From: CAVONV01 sp963697355
GTDB lineage: Bacteria > Acidobacteriota > Vicinamibacteria > Marinacidobacterales > DATDRI01
Assembly (NCBI GenBank): GCA_963697355.1
Contig: CAVONV010000023.1
Coordinates: 930,001 to 994,000 of the forward strand
Reading direction: 5' to 3'
DNA: 64,000 nt
Shown piece after piece: positions 36,205 through 44,060 of this stretch. The notes below the pieces were generated by a model. That model made no database searches, was not told where the DNA came from, and saw only the letters and a list, made by a program, of their open reading frames with translations. Each line of letters begins with the position of its first letter. Position 1 is the first letter of the stretch. Position numbers and translations under genes: made by a program.

Positions 36205-36421
36205 TTACAGAAGTTCTTTCGGAGTCCGGTCCAGCAACCTCCAAAGGGCAAATTCCTCGGCAAGGTCGGATTGAACGTCTGCCAGAAGACACATATCCAG
36301 GGTTTCCAGGCACTCGGGGCAGTTGGTGAGGTGTCGCTCCAGAGGGCCTGCGGTGTTGCCTTCCAAGTCCGCGTTCGATGAAACGGAAGAAGTCTTCAGG
36401 AGTTAGATGGTTGTCGAGCAT
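36205..36421 (-). pseudogene. Small zf-HC2-like (anti-sigma-type) protein, one frameshift
   Basis: Reading from ATG 36421 (GGAGG upstream) gives MLDNHLTPEDFFRFIERGL, then needs a shift at the TTCC of 36361-36364 to continue EGNTAGPLERHLTNCPECLETLDM to a TAA at 36205. H-x3-C-x2-C is the zinc pattern of anti-sigma (zf-HC2) proteins. One extra base explains the break. It is short (about 71 residues) and has no membrane segment. Confidence 0.5.
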
Positions 36422-36557
36422 CAGGTCGCCTCCGTTTCGGTCGTTCGATCAAAGAGACGACAAAATTGAGGGTTTCCGCCCTTCAGTAGGTTTTTTTGAA
36501 AGATGGGAGGAATCCCGGCGAAATTTCGTCTACCAATCTAGCGCCAGCAGAAAGTCA

Positions 36558-36860
36558 ATGCCATTGGAACTGCACCTCACGCCCAGCCATATCGAGGGTT
36601 TCATCGAGGACACGCTGGATCACGACAGCTATCGGCACGTGTTGGAGCACCTCGCACACAGCCTGGTTTGTGTGAGTTGTCTGGCGTTCAAAAGGCGAGA
36701 AATGAGGTGCTCCGAATGGCCATATACCATTTCATTGACGAAAGCCGTAAGCACCTCCATTTTGCCTGCAAACTGCTTTTTTGCTGAACTCGGGAGAATT
36801 CCCACCCTTTTTGTCGTCTATATGTTCCAGGTGAAACATTCCTTTCCTAATTGTCATTAA
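36558..36860 (+). CDS. Possible small zf-HC2-like protein
   Basis: 100 codons from ATG 36558. The N-terminus (LHLTPSHIEGFIEDTLDHD, HLAHSLVCVSCLAF) resembles the zinc-finger protein on the opposite strand at 36205-36421 (NHLTPEDFFRFIERGL, HLTNCPECLETL), including the H and CxxC. The second half has no clear match and may be out of frame. I regard it as a possible degraded paralogue. Confidence 0.35.
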   Translation: MPLELHLTPSHIEGFIEDTLDHDSYRHVLEHLAHSLVCVSCLAFKRREMRCSEWPYTISLTKAVSTSILPANCFFAELGRIPTLFVVYMFQVKHSFPNCH

Positions 36861-36994
36861 CAAACGGAGGGGGGAACTAGTGTAACTTTACCAATTGAAA
36901 ATGCGGTTCTCTAAGAGTAGAATAGCCGCCACTCACCAAAGAAGTACCATCCAAGGGTCATTTTAACCAGGCCAGCAAAAAGGGAGAGGGACTT

Positions 36995-37441
36995 ATGAAA
37001 AACCTAGCGATCTCGACGGTATTTCTCTGCCTGCTCATTTCGTCAGCTCAGGCTCAAACCTGGTCGGTTGCTGAGAAGGAAGTGATAAAGGACATGGCGG
37101 ATTTTTATCAGCTGATAAAGGATCAAAATACTGATGCAATTTTGGCCTCATTTCACGACGACTATGTCGGGTTCCGAATCGGCATGCCCACAACGGTCAA
37201 TAAGGCGGACCGTCACAAGTCACGTCTCATATCTCAGGGTCGATTGATCGAATACTGGGTCAAGCCGCTTGCCATCCGCTTCGTGGGTGATGTTGTCATC
37301 GTGCACTATTTCTTGTACACGGTAACAGAGAACAAGGACGGGGAGAGACAATCCAGCCGGAACCGCGAGACAGACATCATGGTAAAAGAGGAAGGTAAGT
37401 GGTTATTAATTGCTGACTCTGGCGGGAGCGACGAGCAGTAG
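36995..37441 (+). CDS. Secreted NTF2-fold (DUF4440/SnoaL-like) protein
   Basis: 148 residues with a signal peptide ending in AQAQ. The mature domain is an alpha+beta cone of NTF2 type (HDDYVGF, VGDVVIVHYFLYTVTENKDGE, VKEEGKWLLIADSGG). It is closest to the gene at 40445 (QSWSDTQKAVW, VAVVHYYYSVATENRKGE). A GGGAGAGGG leader precedes the ATG, repeated almost exactly before the gene at 37659. It is the first of a run of such genes; ligand or enzyme activity is unknown. Confidence 0.75.
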   Translation: MKNLAISTVFLCLLISSAQAQTWSVAEKEVIKDMADFYQLIKDQNTDAILASFHDDYVGFRIGMPTTVNKADRHKSRLISQGRLIEYWVKPLAIRFVGDVVIVHYFLYTVTENKDGERQSSRNRETDIMVKEEGKWLLIADSGGSDEQ

Positions 37442-37481
37442 GAGAAAGGTCGTCCTCAGATCTTGAACGCGTCGTGGTCCG

Positions 37482-37586
37482 GTCTTCCTACAGAAGGACG
37501 GCGAGTGGGTCTGCATTGCCGACCACGGTGGCACGGTTCTCGGGTGTCAAGCCATCAGGAGAGTGAGACGGGACTTGGACAATTGA
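37482..37586 (+). pseudogene. C-terminal fragment of an NTF2-fold protein
   Basis: VFLQKDGEWVCIADHGG followed by a tail and TGA matches the C-terminus of the preceding gene (IMVKEEGKWLLIADSGG). The rest of this copy is gone, so it is the remnant of a tandem duplication. Confidence 0.5.
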
Positions 37587-37658
37587 GGATGGCGGGGCTG
37601 AGTTGCCCAAAAAGGTCAGTCCCTTATTCAAGGCCAGCAAGAAAAGGGAGAGGGTTTT

Positions 37659-38177
37659 ATGAAATACATTTTCATTCTCTCAGGAGTGGTCTGTCTTTCA
37701 TTCATGTTGCTGCCTGCTTGTGCACCACAGGCTGAGGAGCAGGCTGAACCTGAGCCTGAAGCTGCACCTGAGCCTGTGTTTGACCAGGCAGCTGAGGAAG
37801 CGGCTGTGCGGAATTTATTGGCTCAGTTTGAAACGGTCTATAACAACCACGACGAAAAGGCTCTTGCCGCATTATGGACTGATACGGCCATACAATTCCG
37901 AAGTGAGACAAAGGGAAAAGAAGCAATTGAAGAATTGATCAAAGGAATATTCGAGCGGCATAAACGCAGCATCAAATACAACTTTTTGGAGGAGTTAGGT
38001 TTTTCTTTCTTGACTCCAGAGGTTGTCCTGATAAGGCAACGTGTGCAGTTCACAGATAGGTATGACACAGACGGCAATCCAGCACCGAACAATACGGAAT
38101 TAGCCGCTATCTTGGCCGTCAAGAAGGACGGGAACTGGCGGATAGCTGCAATTTTGGAAATGCCAATAGATGAATAG
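37659..38177 (+). CDS. NTF2-fold (DUF4440-like) lipoprotein
   Basis: 172 residues. The signal peptide MKYIFILSGVVCLSF ends in a lipobox (LLPAC), then an acidic Glu/Pro/Ala linker (about residues 22-42) and an NTF2-fold domain (VRNLLAQFETVYNNHDEKALAALWTD, AILAVKKDGNWRIAAILEMP). The signal peptide is nearly identical to that of the lipoprotein on the other strand at 47828-48340. Lipid anchoring is likely; the ligand is unknown. Confidence 0.78.
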   Translation: MKYIFILSGVVCLSFMLLPACAPQAEEQAEPEPEAAPEPVFDQAAEEAAVRNLLAQFETVYNNHDEKALAALWTDTAIQFRSETKGKEAIEELIKGIFERHKRSIKYNFLEELGFSFLTPEVVLIRQRVQFTDRYDTDGNPAPNNTELAAILAVKKDGNWRIAAILEMPIDE

Positions 38178-38214
38178 TCTCCAACTCAATAAATAGGTTT
38201 TGGAGGTAGAAATC

Positions 38215-38674
38215 ATGAAGTATCTGATGATTCTGTTAGTCGGAGTGTGTTTACTCATCGGGACTGTGCCAGCAGTGGCAGACCAGGCGGCCGATGAGGC
38301 TGCGATTCGTGAATTGAACAAGCAGATATATGCCGCAGTGAACAAGCATGATGCTAAGGCTTATAGGCTCTGTTGACCGAGGATTATGAAAACTGGAAAG
38401 GAGACATAAAAGGGCGGGCAGCTTGGGAGAAATATTATGCGGAGCGTTGGGGGGGCGAAACAAAGACATTCAGTATGAGATGTTAGAAGAAATCGGCATA
38501 GTCTTTGTGACTTCTGACGTTGCTATTTATAAATACCGAGGCAAGACGACTGGAAGAATCGATGCAGATGGTAAGCAATTGCCAACGCTGGAACGTCTTT
38601 GGGCTGATGTATACGTGAAGAAAAACGGTCAGTGGCTGTGTGCTGCGGACTTCGATAGAGAAATAGGAGAATAA
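38215..38674 (+). pseudogene. Secreted NTF2-fold protein, two frameshifts
   Basis: Starts MKYLMILLVGVCLLIGTVPAVA with GGAGG-TAGAAATC before the ATG. The frame runs to KHDAKAY, must shift near 38365 (LLTEDYENWKGDIKG) and again at the G7 run 38449-38455 (NKDIQYEMLEEIGIVFVTSDVAIYKY to REIGE). Each break is explained by one missing base, the second in a homopolymer. The joined protein is collinear with the gene at 38711. Either an assembly error or a decaying paralogue. Confidence 0.7.
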
Positions 38675-38710
38675 CTGTGAAACTCGATGGAAAGATCGGA
38701 GGTAGAAATC

Positions 38711-39154
38711 ATGAAATATCTATTCATTCTCACGATTGGTTTTTGTCTGCTTTTTACTTCAGTGCCAGCAATGGCAGACCAAGCCGAAGATGAGGCAGCG
38801 ATTCGTAAGGTGGTTGAACAGGTTAACGCGGCGTACAACAAGAAAGATGCCAAGGCGATGGCCTCCTGCATAACCGAGAATTTTGAAAACTGGTCGGGTA
38901 CACGCAAAGGAAGAAAACAGTCATCGGAGTATTGGGCGAGTGATAAGGGTCAGTACAAGCAGCTTGATGAGATAGGCATCATCTTTGTGACGCCCGATGT
39001 CGCCATTTTCAAAGAGCACGGTGAGAACACTGGCGGACTTGATGCAGATGGGAAGCCACTGCCCCCACAAAAGGTCCTAGAAGCTTGGGTGTTGGTAAAG
39101 AAAAATGGCAATTGGCTGGGTGCAGCGATATTCACAAGGCCAATAGAAGAGTAG
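38711..39154 (+). CDS. Secreted NTF2-fold (DUF4440/SnoaL-like) protein
   Basis: 147 residues from ATG 38711, with GGAGG 8 nt upstream; an earlier in-frame start at 38687 would put extra residues before the signal peptide. Signal peptide MKYLFILTIGFCLLFTSVPAMA, then DQAEDEAAIRKVVEQVNAAYNKKDAKAMASC, the N-terminal helix of the NTF2 fold, and strands with GIIFVTPDVAIFKEHGE and WVLVKKNGNWLGAAIF. It is the intact type member of the leader-sharing family. Confidence 0.78.
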   Translation: MKYLFILTIGFCLLFTSVPAMADQAEDEAAIRKVVEQVNAAYNKKDAKAMASCITENFENWSGTRKGRKQSSEYWASDKGQYKQLDEIGIIFVTPDVAIFKEHGENTGGLDADGKPLPPQKVLEAWVLVKKNGNWLGAAIFTRPIEE

Positions 39155-39275
39155 CCCTTTAACTCGATTAAAATCCGGGGGTGGGGGGCGCTAGACGTGG
39201 TAGGGCGCCCTGTTACGTAGAATTTCATTTTCCAGGTTCTTAATTCTCATTTGTCCAGTGGAAAGGAATGAAATC

Positions 39276-39668
39276 ATGACAAACAACGAAGCTGACGTGG
39301 CTGCGATCGAAGCCGTGTTTCGGGATTCAATCTCAAAACTTAAGGCCGGTGACTTAGAAGGCTATCTTGCGCTTTTTTCGGAGGACATCGTATGGATGCC
39401 TCCCAACGCTAAAATTGAAGAAGGAAAGGATGCTGTCCGTCAGTGGGGGCAACCATATTTCGACCAGTTTACGATAACGCAAACTGCTTCGTTTGAGGAG
39501 GTAAAGATATCTGGAGATTGGGGGTTTGGGCGAGGCGCTTACAAGGATGAATTTGTACCCAAGAAGGAAGGCGACACCATTGTAGACAAAGGGAAGTTCC
39601 TATATATCTTTGAAAGACAGGCCGATAAGTCTTGGAAATTTACACACGTTATTTGGAATAGCGATTAG
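39276..39668 (+). CDS. Cytoplasmic NTF2-fold (SgcJ/DUF4440-like) protein
   Basis: 130 residues from ATG 39276 (AAGGA upstream). No signal peptide, unlike its neighbours. EADVAAIEAVFRDSISKLKAGDLEGYLALFSEDIVWMPPNA and GKFLYIFERQADKSWKFTHVIWNS are classical for the SgcJ/EcaC-type DUF4440 group. The C-terminal LQRQADGSWKIVCEIWN-like ending is shared with the lipoprotein at 47828-48340. Confidence 0.78.
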   Translation: MTNNEADVAAIEAVFRDSISKLKAGDLEGYLALFSEDIVWMPPNAKIEEGKDAVRQWGQPYFDQFTITQTASFEEVKISGDWGFGRGAYKDEFVPKKEGDTIVDKGKFLYIFERQADKSWKFTHVIWNSD

Positions 39669-39727
39669 CCACCACCCGAGGCATCTACCACCTAACGAAA
39701 AACGGATTTAGAAGGAGGGTAGAAATC

Positions 39728-40249
39728 ATGAAGTATCTAATGATTCTTACAGTCGGACTGTGCTCGCTGCTTACTTCAACTCCAGCGTTGGCAGATCAGG
39801 CGGCAGATGAGGCGGCGATTCGGAAAGCAGTCGAAGGCGTGTGGAAAATCACAGAGATTAAGGTGGTCAACACCGAGGGCGAGACGATCAATTCCCAACC
39901 CCAGCCAGGCTTTTACATCTTTACCCGCAAGCACTATAGCGCAATCTACACGCCGGGCATGGAACCCCGTGTTCCCTTTGCTGATGTCTGGCAACCTACT
40001 GGCGAAGAGAAGGTCGCGGCATATGACACAATCATTGTGAACACCGGAACATACGAGTTGACTGAGTCCATGCTCATAACACACCCATTGCTGGCAAAAG
40101 TGCCAGGATTTGCAGGGGGTAAAGCCAGTTACAAGTACCGGCTTGATGGCGACAACCTCTGGCTCGAGGATTCTGATATATCTTCCCGCACCGGAATTCG
40201 GTTGCCTGACCTTGAGATCACACATCTCAAATTGGTGCGCGTAGAATAG
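39728..40249 (+). CDS. Secreted lipocalin-like protein with the shared leader
   Basis: 173 residues. The first 36 (MKYLMILTVGLC, ADQAADEAAIRKAVEG) are those of the NTF2-fold family, with the same GGAGG-GTAGAAATC leader before the ATG. The rest differs: VWKITEIKVVNTEGETI, PGFYIFTRKHYSAIYT, YDTIIVNTGTYELTESM and NLWLEDSD fit a lipocalin-like small beta-barrel. The gene therefore joins one family's leader to another fold. The cargo, if any, is unknown. Confidence 0.7.
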   Translation: MKYLMILTVGLCSLLTSTPALADQAADEAAIRKAVEGVWKITEIKVVNTEGETINSQPQPGFYIFTRKHYSAIYTPGMEPRVPFADVWQPTGEEKVAAYDTIIVNTGTYELTESMLITHPLLAKVPGFAGGKASYKYRLDGDNLWLEDSDISSRTGIRLPDLEITHLKLVRVE

Positions 40250-40303
40250 CGGGAATGTACCGTTCCTCGGGTGTGCAGCACATTCTGAGCCTTTTCCAAG
40301 GTT

Positions 40304-40375
40304 CGGCGCATAACTCCGGCTTGGAGCTGACGGCGCGGGGTGACATTGAAGGCGCCGCAGCTCAGTTCATTATTA
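40304..40375. repeat. attC-like imperfect palindrome
   Basis: GAGCTG-A-CGGCGC pairs with GCGCCG-CAGCTC leaving one unpaired A, the layout of the L boxes of integron attC sites, preceded by GCATAAC, near to RYYYAAC. The right-hand R box is not well kept. It precedes the gene at 40445. Confidence 0.4.
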
Positions 40376-40444
40376 TACGGAAGGGCCCCAACGAGGCGCG
40401 AGCATCGGCATCCTTGCATAGCAGTTCCGAAAAGGAGGTTAGTC

Positions 40445-40924
40445 ATGACTGGAACATCAAAGCAATTTCTTGGTCTTTTATTTGCTGCGTGTCTTCTACT
40501 ACCTGTCAGCGAGTCCAGCGCGCAGAGTTGGTCGGACACGCAGAAAGCGGTTTGGAAGACGGTTGTATCCCAATGGGAAGCGGCGAAGGCTCAGGACCCT
40601 TCTATGCCTGATACCTACCTTCACGACTCGTTTCTGGGTTGGGGTGACGAGAACCCGATGCCACGTGACAAGTCGTCGACCAAGAGATGGGTAAAGTATA
40701 CCTCAGCGAACAGCAAGACGCTTGAGCAGGAACTGAATCCGGTCGGCATCGTTGTTGAGGGGTCCGTTGCTGTCGTTCATTACTATTATTCTGTCGCAAC
40801 CGAGAACCGCAAAGGAGAACGTGAGACCGCCCATGGTCGATTCACTGACATCCTGGTGAAGGATGGGGAAACGTGGCGCTTTCTTGCCTGGCGAGGAGGG
40901 GTCGACCCTCGTTGGAAGCAGTAG
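40445..40924 (+). CDS. Secreted NTF2-fold protein
   Basis: 159 residues from ATG 40445 (AAGGAGG, 7 nt). Signal peptide ends in ESSAQ. The mature part follows the gene at 36995: SWSDTQKAVWKTVVSQWEAA, YLHDSFLGW, VAVVHYYYSVATENRKGERE, DILVKDGETWRFLAWRGG. It lies between two attC-like palindromes, so it could once have moved as a gene cassette. Confidence 0.75.
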   Translation: MTGTSKQFLGLLFAACLLLPVSESSAQSWSDTQKAVWKTVVSQWEAAKAQDPSMPDTYLHDSFLGWGDENPMPRDKSSTKRWVKYTSANSKTLEQELNPVGIVVEGSVAVVHYYYSVATENRKGERETAHGRFTDILVKDGETWRFLAWRGGVDPRWKQ

Positions 40925-41004
40925 TACGTCTCTTCGTTCGCGGTCCGGAGTCTGATGCCGAAGACCTGGCCGCATGACTCATCGCATTTTAGCAGAAGGC
41001 GCGG

Positions 41005-41048
41005 CCTGTGAATGGAGGCGCCCCAACTCAGTTCAACGGTTGGACCGA
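41005..41048. repeat. attC-like right half-site
   Basis: GGCGC...GGCGCC then CCAACTCAGTTCAACG-GTTGGAC. The last seven bases fit the attC core GTTRRRY exactly, and the segment before it matches the right half of the palindrome at 40304-40375. The left half is degenerate. The ATG at 41067 follows after 18 nt, as in gene cassettes. Confidence 0.4.
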
Positions 41049-41066
41049 CAGATTCCAGTGTCGGAA

Positions 41067-41453
41067 ATGAAACTAAAAACGCCAAAGCGAATTGCGACGA
41101 TAGGCGCTGTATTGATCTCGATCAGTGGCGTTGTCAATGCGGTGCTGGGAGCACGTATTGGAGCAATCCTCTACGATGCCTATCCCGGAGGCAGAATGGG
41201 TCATGTGGGAATCATCGCCGGTGTTTCAGCCATAGCGATCGGCCTTGTAATGGCCTTCATCGTTGTTCCGTTATACGAACACAAAAGACAGATCATCATC
41301 CTGTTTGGGGGTATCCTCACGGTTACGCTTGGACATGTCGGAGCAATCGCTGGAGCAATATACATCGGAACCGTGGGGGTGGTTTTCTGCTACATTTCCG
41401 GCATATGGGTAATTGTCGCCGCTGCAAAAGAACTCAGAGCTGGAGAGTCCTGA
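41067..41453 (+). CDS. Small four-helix membrane protein, unknown
   Basis: 128 residues from ATG 41067, with about four membrane segments (AVLISISGVVNAVLG, VGIIAGVSAIAIGLVMAFIVV, IIILFGGILTVTLGHVGAIAG, VGVVFCYISGIWVIVAA). No motif that I recognise. It directly follows the attC-like half-site. Confidence 0.6.
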   Translation: MKLKTPKRIATIGAVLISISGVVNAVLGARIGAILYDAYPGGRMGHVGIIAGVSAIAIGLVMAFIVVPLYEHKRQIIILFGGILTVTLGHVGAIAGAIYIGTVGVVFCYISGIWVIVAAAKELRAGES

Positions 41454-41504
41454 TTATTGTCAACGAAAGTGTGCGATCGTGCGGTTTAGTTAAGTGAACA
41501 ACAA

Positions 41505-41942
41505 ATCAAGCTATGGTTAGTGTACGTGTGCAGGCGTCGCAATGGTGTGCCCGCAGGCTCTTCCGGCTCTCTGCGGAACATGTTGCGCCGCTCTCTGGGG
41601 GCCGGCTCTTTTGCCGGATTCTGGTAGTACTGGAATCCGGTGTTCGGATAGGGACTGGCGAGGTATGTGCATTCGCCGCTGCTAAGAGTCTTGCCACACA
41701 CGACTGCCATCATAGTGACATTTGTGTTCTGCGGTGCCGTACACGACTTGGTAACGATGGCCGTTCGGCAATCTCCGACACTGCTCTTCACGCCGTGGTT
41801 CTTCTTACTCGGTGTTGGGGTCGTGTTGGGACGTGCTGTAGGAATGGATTTGTCAGGCCGGTCGTGGCTGATCCGTGCCTCCGTTAATCTCACCTACATC
41901 GGGACCTGCCTTGCCCTGACGCTTGTAGCAAGTCAGCCGGGG
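41505..41942 (+). pseudogene. MBOAT-like membrane protein fragment with two in-frame TAG
   Basis: One frame reads LRNMLRRSLGAGSFAGFW, TAG, YWNPVFG, TAG, GLARYVHSPLLRVLPH, then FVFCGAVHDLVT and membrane segments, as in the C-terminal half of MBOAT-type acyltransferases (H of GAVHDL is the expected conserved His). The stops are at 41625 and 41649; there is no frameshift. The 3' end runs into the IS copy (about 41932), so the last residues come from IS sequence. The N-terminal half is absent. Confidence 0.5.
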
Positions 41943-42608
41943 CGTTTAGGATAGATGCGTCTACGCTTGGTTCGCCAAGGGAAGCTAGAATCCTCGGTCA
42001 TGAGCACGCCGATCCAGCCCTTGACATTGTTGGTCGTCGCCATCGCTGGTTGGATTCAGCACGAGCAACAGGCCGCTATCGTCTACTTGCTCGAGGAGAA
42101 CAGAGTCCTCAAAGCCCGGCTTCGCGGGAGGAAGCTTCGCCTCACGGACGACGAGCGACGCCGGCTCGCAGTAAAGGGTAAGGCCCTCGGCCGGAAACTC
42201 TTGGCCGAAGTCGCCGGTATCGTCACGCCCGACACCCTGCTCGCGTGGCACCGAAGGCTGATTGCCAAAAAGTGGGACTACAGCTCGCGCCGGAGAGAGG
42301 TGAGCGCACGCCGTGGCGCACCTTTCTGACTGCCCAGTGGGAAACCGTGGCTGCGACCGACTTCTTCACCGTCGAGGTCGCCACGGTCCGCGGGCTCGTG
42401 ACCTACTACGTGCTCGTCGTCATCGAGCTCTCTTCGAGACAAGTGCACATTGCAGGAATCACGCCCGGACCTGACAGCGCGTTCATGATGCAGATCGGCC
42501 GAAATCCTCGCGGGTCCGCAATACTTTGGGCTACTCTCCGCGGGTATCGAGAAGGTCCTCGAGGATTCGGCCTTCGGCTCCATTCGAGTTTTTGGACACG
42601 ACGAGGTC
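41932..42608 (+). mobile_element. Deleted copy of the IS at 48345-49701
   Basis: It matches the intact copy almost base for base but lacks about 40 bp at the left end with its terminal repeat. One internal deletion joins KKWDYSSRR to the ERGERTPWRTFL region, and a second joins MQIGRN to sequence near the right end. The right terminal repeat TTTTTGGACACGACG is present. The transposase is therefore cut into pieces (41955-42329 and 42245-42628) and inactive. Junctions lie at short shared words such as CGCG. Confidence 0.8.
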
Positions 42609-42770
42609 GAAACTCGCCGAAATGGTGACCGCAGTCGCCCTCCCGTTTGCCTCTCAGCAGGTGTTCGGCCGTCCGGGTCGAGGTGCGGACGAATATTGAC
42701 GAGCGACAGCTAGGGCAGACCTCACTCGGGAGCGACTCTAGGTTGTATAATATGAAATGAGAGGTGTCTC

Positions 42771-42983
42771 ATGATCAAAACTGTGGAGGCTTTAATCGAC
42801 GAAAAGGGAAATGTCCGACTCTTGGAGTCCATTCATCTTCCGACCGCAAGGCGTGCGCTTGTTACCATTCTGGAGGATGAACCCGTCGCTCACGAAACCG
42901 CGCTTCTGAGTGAAGCCGCCCTAGAGGACTGGAACCGAAAAGAGGAGGATGAAGCGTGGTCGCACCTTCAGCGGGGACGGTAG
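42771..42983 (+). CDS. Antitoxin-like protein of a MazF-type module
   Basis: 70 residues starting MIKTVEALIDEKGNVRLLESI, a short N-terminal beta segment typical of small DNA-binding antitoxins, with an acidic C-terminus (EEDEAWSHLQRGR). TATAAT at 42746 lies 25 bp before the ATG. It overlaps the toxin gene by 28 bp. Confidence 0.65.
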   Translation: MIKTVEALIDEKGNVRLLESIHLPTARRALVTILEDEPVAHETALLSEAALEDWNRKEEDEAWSHLQRGR

Positions 42984-43300
42984 TTCTCGTACCGTTTCCC
43001 TTCTCTGATTTGTCACATACTAAGCTGCGTCCCGCGGTCGTACTTGCCGATGTGGGCCGTGGTGATCGAATTCTTTGCCAAATCACCAGCAATCCGTACG
43101 GAGACGCGGGGGCGATTGCCATTACCGGCTCGAGCTTCGCCGCTGGGTCCTTGAAAATGGACAGTTATGCACGCCCTGGAAAATTGTTCACCGCGAACAA
43201 GGGCCTGATGGTGGCGGAGGCGGGCGAGCTGAAGCGTGAATGCCTGAAACAGATCGTTGAAGCGATAGTCTCTATCCTTCGCACCGGCGTTACCCCGTGA
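42956..43300 (+). CDS. MazF/PemK-family toxin (endoribonuclease)
   Basis: 114 residues, GTG start inside the antitoxin gene. GTVVLVPFPFSDLSHTKLRPAVVLAD is the family's N-terminal motif, and SYARPGKLFTANKG the usual second block. MazF/PemK toxins cut mRNA at short sequences. With the preceding gene it forms a type II toxin-antitoxin pair within the IS-rich region. Confidence 0.85.
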   Translation: MVAPSAGTVVLVPFPFSDLSHTKLRPAVVLADVGRGDRILCQITSNPYGDAGAIAITGSSFAAGSLKMDSYARPGKLFTANKGLMVAEAGELKRECLKQIVEAIVSILRTGVTP

Positions 43301-43400
43301 TCAAAAGTGAGTCGAACGCGGTAGGCTGTTGAGCTGCTCAGCATTATCCATGTAGTTACGAGGGCAACCACGACCGCTACCAACGCTGTCACAGCAATTC

Positions 43401-44001
43401 CGTTCCGCGTGTGGGCAACAGAAACAGTAATAACACCGTTATCGTCCCAGGGATGGCGGCGAAAATAATCAGCTTGGTCAGCGAAGGCCCGGCGTCTTGA
43501 TCGTTCCCCGTAGATGCCGTCCGGATTGTCTTGCGGTTTTACGCTCCACAGCTCCCATTTATTCTCACCGGTCTCAGCGTCGATCGCCATCATTTTTGCG
43601 TACAACGTCCCCAGAAAAATGGTCCCGTCAGTATACGCCACACCCCGACTGGTGTTTGAGCAACAGGCAGGACCCGCAGCGCCGTAAAAGGGACTCACAT
43701 CGGTACCCAGATCCATTTTGTGTACGAACTCCCACTTCTTCATGCCCGCACGCAAATCGAACCCCTGGGCCAGGCCGTCCGAACCGGACACGTAAAGGAC
43801 CCCGTCGACGACAAGTGGACTCGCCGACAGGGAGTACTTGACCGGACGAGATCCGCGCTCGGTGATCGGGATCGCCGCCTGTGGCTCATCATTATTAATC
43901 CGGACGGCCCTTAGCCACACGCCGTTGTCAGACACGAAGGCAGCGATGCGATCGGCACGCCACGGAAGCATGTTTTGGGCATGGCGAGGACGTCTGTCCA
44001 T
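43401..44001 (-). pseudogene. PQQ-dehydrogenase-like and membrane-protein fragments
   Basis: On the reverse strand from about 44001 to 43560 the frame gives SLSASPLVVDGVLYVSGSDG, WEFVHKM, and FLGTLYAKMMAIDAETGENKWE, beta-propeller blades of PQQ-dependent dehydrogenases. Both ends of the gene are missing. Further on, another frame reads PSLTKLIIFAAIPGTITV and a hydrophobic run, a membrane segment of an unrelated protein. No complete gene remains between the toxin and the transposase. Confidence 0.5.
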
Positions 44002-44060
44002 GACGAGTTCACGTGGTTTGAGAACGGGCCTGGCTCATCTAGCTCACTTGAACTGTCTTC

